DNA from: Hondaea fermentalgiana
Taxonomy: Eukaryota; Sar; Bigyra; Thraustochytrida; Thraustochytriidae
DNA: 11,946 nt
NCBI GenBank assembly: GCA_014084085.1
Contig: NPFB01000036.1
Coordinates: 170,853-182,798, forward strand
Direction: 5' to 3'
Shown here: in pieces, positions 9,201-11,946 of the stretch
Layout of the letters: each line of letters starts with the position of its first letter
Position numbering within the stretch: the first letter of the stretch is position 1
Position numbers and translations under genes: made by a program
The notes under the pieces: model-generated
What the model was told of the DNA's origin: nothing
Database searches by the model: none
The model's input: the letters and a program-made list of their open reading frames with translations, nothing else

Positions 9201-9423
9201 TCGCAAGTATGTCGTTCATGTTTGGATCGCTCGCGCAGATTGCTAATGCAGATTTGGGCAAGCGCTTGTCACTTGGATCAAAAGGTTCATCAACGAGCGC
9301 GCCTGCGGCGAGTAGAGCTTCAGCCATCGGCGAACAACTCTTTTGGCACGCTGAAGCGAGAGGCGAAGGCCCCAACCTCCCCAAAAGGCGTGTTCTTTGA
9401 TTTGAGTCTGCACCGAGATTCAA
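6250..9423 (-). CDS. Ankyrin-repeat protein, C-terminal two-thirds (downstream of frame break)
   Basis: 1,057 residues read from the TTG at 9423-9421, ending in TGA at 6252-6250. There is no ATG at its 5' end, and its first residues NLGADSNQ complete an ankyrin repeat begun in the upstream frame, so this is the continuation of that gene. About 26 ankyrin repeats cover residues 10-975, with typical GxTPL, ALxxA and LLxxGAdvn signatures (for example NGRTPL-like HGRTPLMMACENG at 484-496 and RGRTPLMIACLNG at 871-883). A basic loop at 769-788 (including ATKRLRLCARRSRS) interrupts the array. A capping half-repeat, DALGIARYLGAEEIEELL, lies at 956-973, followed by an unrecognised tail of about 85 residues. 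No kinase, transmembrane or F-box segment is seen. Ankyrin arrays bind proteins; the partner is unknown. If translated alone, the first in-frame ATG is at 9327. Confidence 0.88.
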   Translation of the reverse strand: MNLGADSNQRTRLLGRLGPSPLASACQKSCSPMAEALLAAGALVDEPFDPSDKRLPKSALAICASDPNMNDILAILIQMGAEVDRRGDSGCPAQIFASRAGNATAVRLLLEAGADPNIQSDFEETALLDACSLEHAEIAEILINHGADLKPFEAMSDAGSILDARDALLIAIRRNMTATANLLIERGAQLHPKAVAYAISEDMISTAELAIQRNAPLGNYGGKTPLMYVCAKGLSSTVALLLEHGVALDVTPRGSFIAFGEFGQSALLFALAAGHEDIAETLIKAGAPVDQRHKYGESAIHYASRRGMMRIVTLILEKGCEVNEQSRFGHTALMQASEMGHAGVVETLAERGADLDTCDNRGRTALSRACGNQHVEVVEILLRLGAIVNSWGRAEESPLVQASFCTKESTSPKIMRLLLEHGAETEVPVAEVRDIPLVALCAGYDIPRHPGLPRHDRHEHKTWNKEMAQLLIQHGAAVNIRGLHGRTPLMMACENGFDDVVACLIAHGADLNMQSFGAEQTALMQCSSALESIKAVGLLIEAGADLDLQDDDGDTALICACVDGHSDMAKLLIQSGANISLCNKYRESPVASCCASGMSSVAELLIERGAKMSFHTKESATTSFLEAVAADTAVMVHAMLERGVKLDLKRVDGALLLAVQKGCTESAQVMIEARFGVDFRNENGDHPLSVAVEKGDETIVSLLVQRGVPMDLAFDKSSRPRTPLMEAARLARADLVSLLVDAGAMVDEISSDIRHDADDGPASAQRFTRRYSMSSATKRLRLCARRSRSTLEKTDDMEGPARDLGRSALMYACEVEDGAAATEVLLASGAHSELQDLRGESALSLAAGNDRSDTVALLVGAGAQVDSRNERGRTPLMIACLNGSVEVTEILIDGGAQVDLTDNDGWSAIMLASRKLEGLVIDGHLRCIQKCWVAGADLSITSTGSELLYKSLVGQDALGIARYLGAEEIEELLQFMTGAFAFFLENKIGLSRDAIIMMYNWGIRSGPIPSLNDLCGLLEDDLARLATYLGTCSRPSMNKNYFSICRPIRCLLTQNWK

Positions 9424-9426
9424 AGG
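9420..9426 (-). other. Minus-one frame break joining the two ankyrin reading frames
   Basis: On the coding strand the sequence reads GTG GCT CTC CTT TGA, ending the upstream frame in VALL-stop. Stepping back one base gives CTT TTG AAT CTC GGT GCA GAC, that is VALLLNLGAD, which is exactly the ankyrin end-of-repeat spacing (compare VKLLLEhGAD). One T is therefore missing from the T run on the coding strand (AAA at 9422-9424 on the + strand). A GT-AG intron does not repair it: the nearest one is 27 nt long and preserves the wrong frame. It may be a sequencing or assembly deletion, a true frameshift allele, or recoding; no canonical X-XXY-YYZ slippery heptamer is present. Joined, the gene spans 6250-10985 and encodes about 1,578 residues. 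Confidence 0.9.
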
Positions 9427-10985
9427 AGAGCCACGGTCTCCGGATTGCGATGTGCAATTGCAGTTTGAAGCGGAGTCATATGACGGTCGTTTTCTGCCGC
9501 GATTTCGGCGCCGTTGTCAAGAAGCAGTTTGGCAAGTCTCGCGTCGTTATGTCTGCATGCAAAATGGAGGGCGTTCCGCCCAAGTCGACGAGCTCCATGA
9601 GCCAGCAGAATCTTCAAAAGGTTGAGGTCTCCGCGCAAAGATACAATTGCGACGGGCGTGCGGCCACCGCAGCCACGTGCATTCACGTCTGCGCCTTGCT
9701 CAACCAGCAGTTTCAAGGTCGCTTCATTTGCATATCTGCATGCATATTTTAGTGAAGTCCCGTCATTAATATCCGGCGTTTCATGCGTCAGGAGATCTTT
9801 ACACTTTTCAAGTAGCAGCGCCACAACATGTCCAGCGGCCTCTCCGACAGCTTTCGCGCGACAAGCGTGCATGAGCGTGGTACGGCCGGTCGCGTCTCGC
9901 TTCCTGATGTCCGCGCCGCTTTCCAGCAGACTCGAGACAGTGTCTGCAATGCCCGATCGGCACGCGAAGTGGAGAGCCGTCATACCAAGCGTAGATTCGT
10001 TTCGAGAAGGCTCTTGTGCTTCTGTGCTTTTGGAGATCTCGAGATGGACATGCGCTCCTTGGTGGATAAGGTCGCGCACCAATTCAGTCTGCCCAACTGC
10101 GCAAGCCAGCATCAAGGGCGTGCACCCCTTAGCGTCTTGAGTATGCACCTCTGCGCCGACGTCAAGAAGAACCTGCGCACAAGCTGCCCAATGGGCTGCG
10201 ATTATACGATCCTCTTTTTCCTTTTTTTCATCATGCAAGATGCTGCCAATGCCACGCTCGCCGGCACAGGCATAGTGTAGGGCGGTTCTCCCGCCTGCAT
10301 CCTGTTTGTCAATGCGTAGCATTTCACCGCGTCGCTCAATGAGTATGCGGACAATCTCGTGAAGACCGTGCCTCGCAGCCAGCATCAGCGACGTTTTCCC
10401 ATTCGAGAGCTCCTCATGTGCAGAGCAGCCTTGTTCGATAAGAAGCAATGCCACTGCTACTCGCGACTGTCGCTGATCCTCGAGAGGGCAAGTCTCGGCC
10501 CTTTCTTCACTATCGTCGATGTCGCCGAGAATAGCGCTCATGAGTGGGGTCATGCCTTTTCGTCCTCGAAAACTTGTATTTGCGCCATGTTGTAAGAGCA
10601 GCCGAACCATCTCAACGTTCCCGTGAGCACAAGCAACATGAAGAGGTGAAATTAGGCCCTTCGGAGCTTGGCATTCTCCTTTAGCAATGCGGAGAATCAG
10701 CGCATGATCAATTTTAAATCCAAAATCCGCGCCGCCTGTTTCGTTCACCGAGGCGCCCTTTTGCAAGAGCCATCTTACAAATTCCATGTACTCGCCGTTG
10801 GAAGTCTGCTCGGCCTGATCGACGGCGATCTGAAGAGGGGTCGCGTAACATCGCTCTCTGTCATGTTTGGATCTTACATTTTCAATGTCCGCTTTGAATG
10901 TATAGTCCGCTTTGACGACTTCATCGCAAGAAGTTCTCTTGACATGAGCTTTCAACGCTGACGCGCTCCAAGATTCCTTGCGCAT
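9420..10985 (-). CDS. Ankyrin-repeat protein, N-terminal third (upstream of frame break)
   Basis: 521 residues from the ATG at 10985-10983 to the TGA at 9422-9420. The first 46 residues are charged with no domain. About 12 ankyrin repeats follow from residue 47, some with long insertions (about 152-175 and 242-266). Clear examples are LISPLHVACAHGNVEMVRLL (111-130), KGCTPLMLACAVGQTELV (286-303) and LGRNALHFACRHNDARLAKL (468-487). The last repeat stops at PETVALL, before its GAD turn, which appears immediately in the other frame. This truncated end shows that the protein is not naturally complete here. The start was chosen for GCGCCATGC (G at -3) and because no other ATG precedes it; the frame stays open to about 11225 but runs through the tetranucleotide leader. 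Role inferred: intracellular protein-binding scaffold or adaptor, partner unknown. Confidence 0.88.
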   Translation of the reverse strand: MRKESWSASALKAHVKRTSCDEVVKADYTFKADIENVRSKHDRERCYATPLQIAVDQAEQTSNGEYMEFVRWLLQKGASVNETGGADFGFKIDHALILRIAKGECQAPKGLISPLHVACAHGNVEMVRLLLQHGANTSFRGRKGMTPLMSAILGDIDDSEERAETCPLEDQRQSRVAVALLLIEQGCSAHEELSNGKTSLMLAARHGLHEIVRILIERRGEMLRIDKQDAGGRTALHYACAGERGIGSILHDEKKEKEDRIIAAHWAACAQVLLDVGAEVHTQDAKGCTPLMLACAVGQTELVRDLIHQGAHVHLEISKSTEAQEPSRNESTLGMTALHFACRSGIADTVSSLLESGADIRKRDATGRTTLMHACRAKAVGEAAGHVVALLLEKCKDLLTHETPDINDGTSLKYACRYANEATLKLLVEQGADVNARGCGGRTPVAIVSLRGDLNLLKILLAHGARRLGRNALHFACRHNDARLAKLLLDNGAEIAAENDRHMTPLQTAIAHRNPETVALL

Positions 10986-10998
10986 GGCGCCGTCGGCC

Positions 10999-11085
10999 TT
11001 GCTTGTTTGCTTGCTTATTTGCTTGGTTGGTTGGTTGGTTGGTTGGTTGGTTGGTTGGTTGGTTGGTCGGTTGCTTGCTTGCTTG
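10999..11085 (-). repeat. AACC/AAGC tetranucleotide tract in the ankyrin leader
   Basis: On the + strand, (TTGG)11 plus one base fills 11023-11067, flanked by TTGC-type units at 10999-11022 and 11069-11085. On the coding (minus) strand this reads CAAG units, then a CCAA run, then CAAG-like units, ending about 14 nt before the ATG at 10985. In the gene's frame it would translate as Asn-Gln-Pro-Thr repeats flanked by Lys-Gln-Ala-Ser-like units. It is probably an untranslated leader microsatellite. Confidence 0.9.
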
Positions 11086-11255
11086 TCAGCGCAGCGCTTT
11101 TGTATTCTTGGTTTGCTTGCCGGTGTTGAGCTCCTGTTATTTGGTTTGCTCGACGCGGCGCCGCGCAGACCCACAAAAGTTATTTGTTTGGGTTGTTGTT
11201 TATCGCTCTGGGACTGGCTGACCAAGATCAGTCACGGTAGCTCCAGCCCAGCTGC

Positions 11256-11290
<35 letters not shown>

Positions 11291-11296
11291 GCAGTG
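11256..11296. repeat. CAG trinucleotide tract
   Basis: About 13 CAG units with one CAA and one TAG interruption on the + strand (CTG on the minus strand). It lies about 270 nt upstream of the ankyrin start codon. It gives poly-serine on the plus strand and poly-alanine or poly-leucine on the minus strand, which accounts for the misleading open frames there. No function is visible. Confidence 0.9.
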
Positions 11297-11651
11297 CCAG
11301 AGGCAGGCTGCTCTCCATCACGTGCCCCGGCCGGGAAGAGTGTGCACGCGCACGTTCTTTCTGGCTGGTTTCTGCTACGTCGCCTGGAAAGGCCAGGCGA
11401 CCCGTATACTTCCTCAACCATTTGCGCATTGGGTAGCCCTGACCGGTGCGGAGAAGTGTGCCTCGTAACGTCAGCAGGCCGTGATCTTGTTTTCTGGCGG
11501 CGGCGCGCGGCGCTATAGTCACCACTAGGATATCTAAGTTGTCGTGGCGCCAATGTTATTATTGCAAGTGATGTGGACGACGATGAATGGCATGCAGTGA
11601 TCGTAAGAAGTGCAATCGTCAAGGTAGGGGAGCCGATGGAAGCACTCTTGA

Positions 11652-11921
11652 CTTGGACGGCTGCTTGAGGATGCAGCCACAAGTGCTGCATCATCATTCG
11701 GTAACGAAATCAGCCAGACGTCATGCGCGCGCCTCAATTTCTTTTTCTTCTTCTGTTCCCTAAAGGTGCAGTGGAAGCTGCGCTTCGGCGCCGAAATTAT
11801 TGACGGATTCCCATTTTTCGGCATTTCACCACGGAACACATACCGTTCGTTTCTTAGTCTTGGTCTTCTTTACACTCTTGTAGTCTGTGATCCAAAGCAA
11901 CGCGAGGTTGTTGTGAAGTGA
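11652..11921 (+). other. Possible exon or gene 3' end, unrecognised
   Basis: An 89-codon frame runs from just after a TGA (11649-11651) to a TGA at 11919-11921 with no ATG. Its second half reads like folded protein (VQWKLRFGAEIIDGF at 11766-11810, then SFLSLGLLYTLVVC). Just before it, a pyrimidine run at 11738-11760 followed by TAAAG resembles a 3' splice site, with the AG at 11764-11765 and the exon starting at 11766. No donor site or upstream exon could be identified. It may be chance; the overlapping minus frame is about as long. Confidence 0.25.
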
Positions 11922-11946
11922 AGCGTCCTTGCGAGATGATTTTGCT

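Larger units (their letters stand above)
10986..11946. other. Upstream region of the ankyrin gene, no firm gene
   Basis: This holds the presumed promoter and leader of the ankyrin gene (minus strand), with two repeat tracts listed separately. A 165-codon minus frame at 11200-11697 is a low-complexity, alanine- and arginine-rich translation of the CAG tract and is not accepted as a gene. Near the right edge, a plus-strand frame without ATG is open at 11652-11918 and may be an exon (separate entry); a minus-strand frame overlaps it at 11534-11839. No TATA box or tRNA is apparent. Confidence 0.55.

Noticed and set aside
9396..9422. A GT-AG interval on the coding strand considered as an intron explaining the ankyrin frame change
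   Set aside because: The nearest such interval is about 27 nt, a multiple of three, so its removal does not change frame and would delete the conserved repeat ending.
10978..11436. Plus-strand frame with Val-Gly-Trp-Leu repeats resembling membrane segments
   Set aside because: The repeats are only the translation of the TTGG microsatellite and the poly-serine is the CAG tract; the frame also runs antisense to the ankyrin start.

Overview
This window looks like nuclear DNA from an intron-poor, compact eukaryotic microbe. The evidence is a complete DDX11/CHL1-type iron-sulfur helicase (a eukaryotic family), start codons in Kozak-like contexts, no bacterial operon features, and long uninterrupted reading frames using the standard code. 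CAAG and AACC tetranucleotide tracts in gene leaders, intronless genes of 2-5 kb and a mid-50s GC look suggest a stramenopile of the thraustochytrid/labyrinthulomycete kind. That assignment is an inference from general impression; no marker gene in the window fixes it.

Layout. 1-641 is an upstream region with a short tandem repeat (521-548). 642-2501 (+) encodes a membrane-anchored M20 zinc metallopeptidase of the PM20D1/carboxypeptidase S group. 2502-3020 is the spacer and leader of the next gene and holds a 60-nt CAAG tract. 3021-5699 (+) encodes a full-length DDX11/CHL1 DNA helicase with its four iron-sulfur cysteines and helicase motifs. 5700-6249 is a short convergent spacer carrying broken, competing open frames on both strands, none recognised. 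6250-10985 (-) is one very large ankyrin-repeat gene (about 38 repeats, about 1,578 residues when joined), split at 9420-9424 by a single-base, minus-one frame break that falls inside an otherwise perfect ankyrin repeat. 10986-11946 is its upstream region, with TTGG and CAG repeat tracts, and a possible exon-like open frame on the + strand near the window edge.

Nothing suggests that the three genes share a pathway: a lipid-amino-acid/peptide hydrolase, a genome-maintenance helicase and a repeat scaffold protein. The most noteworthy points are the frame break in the ankyrin gene, the matching sense-strand tetranucleotide leaders of the helicase and ankyrin genes although they lie on opposite strands, and the unassigned coding-like material in 5735-6249 and 11652-11921. 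I found no CRISPR array, transposase, tRNA or rRNA.
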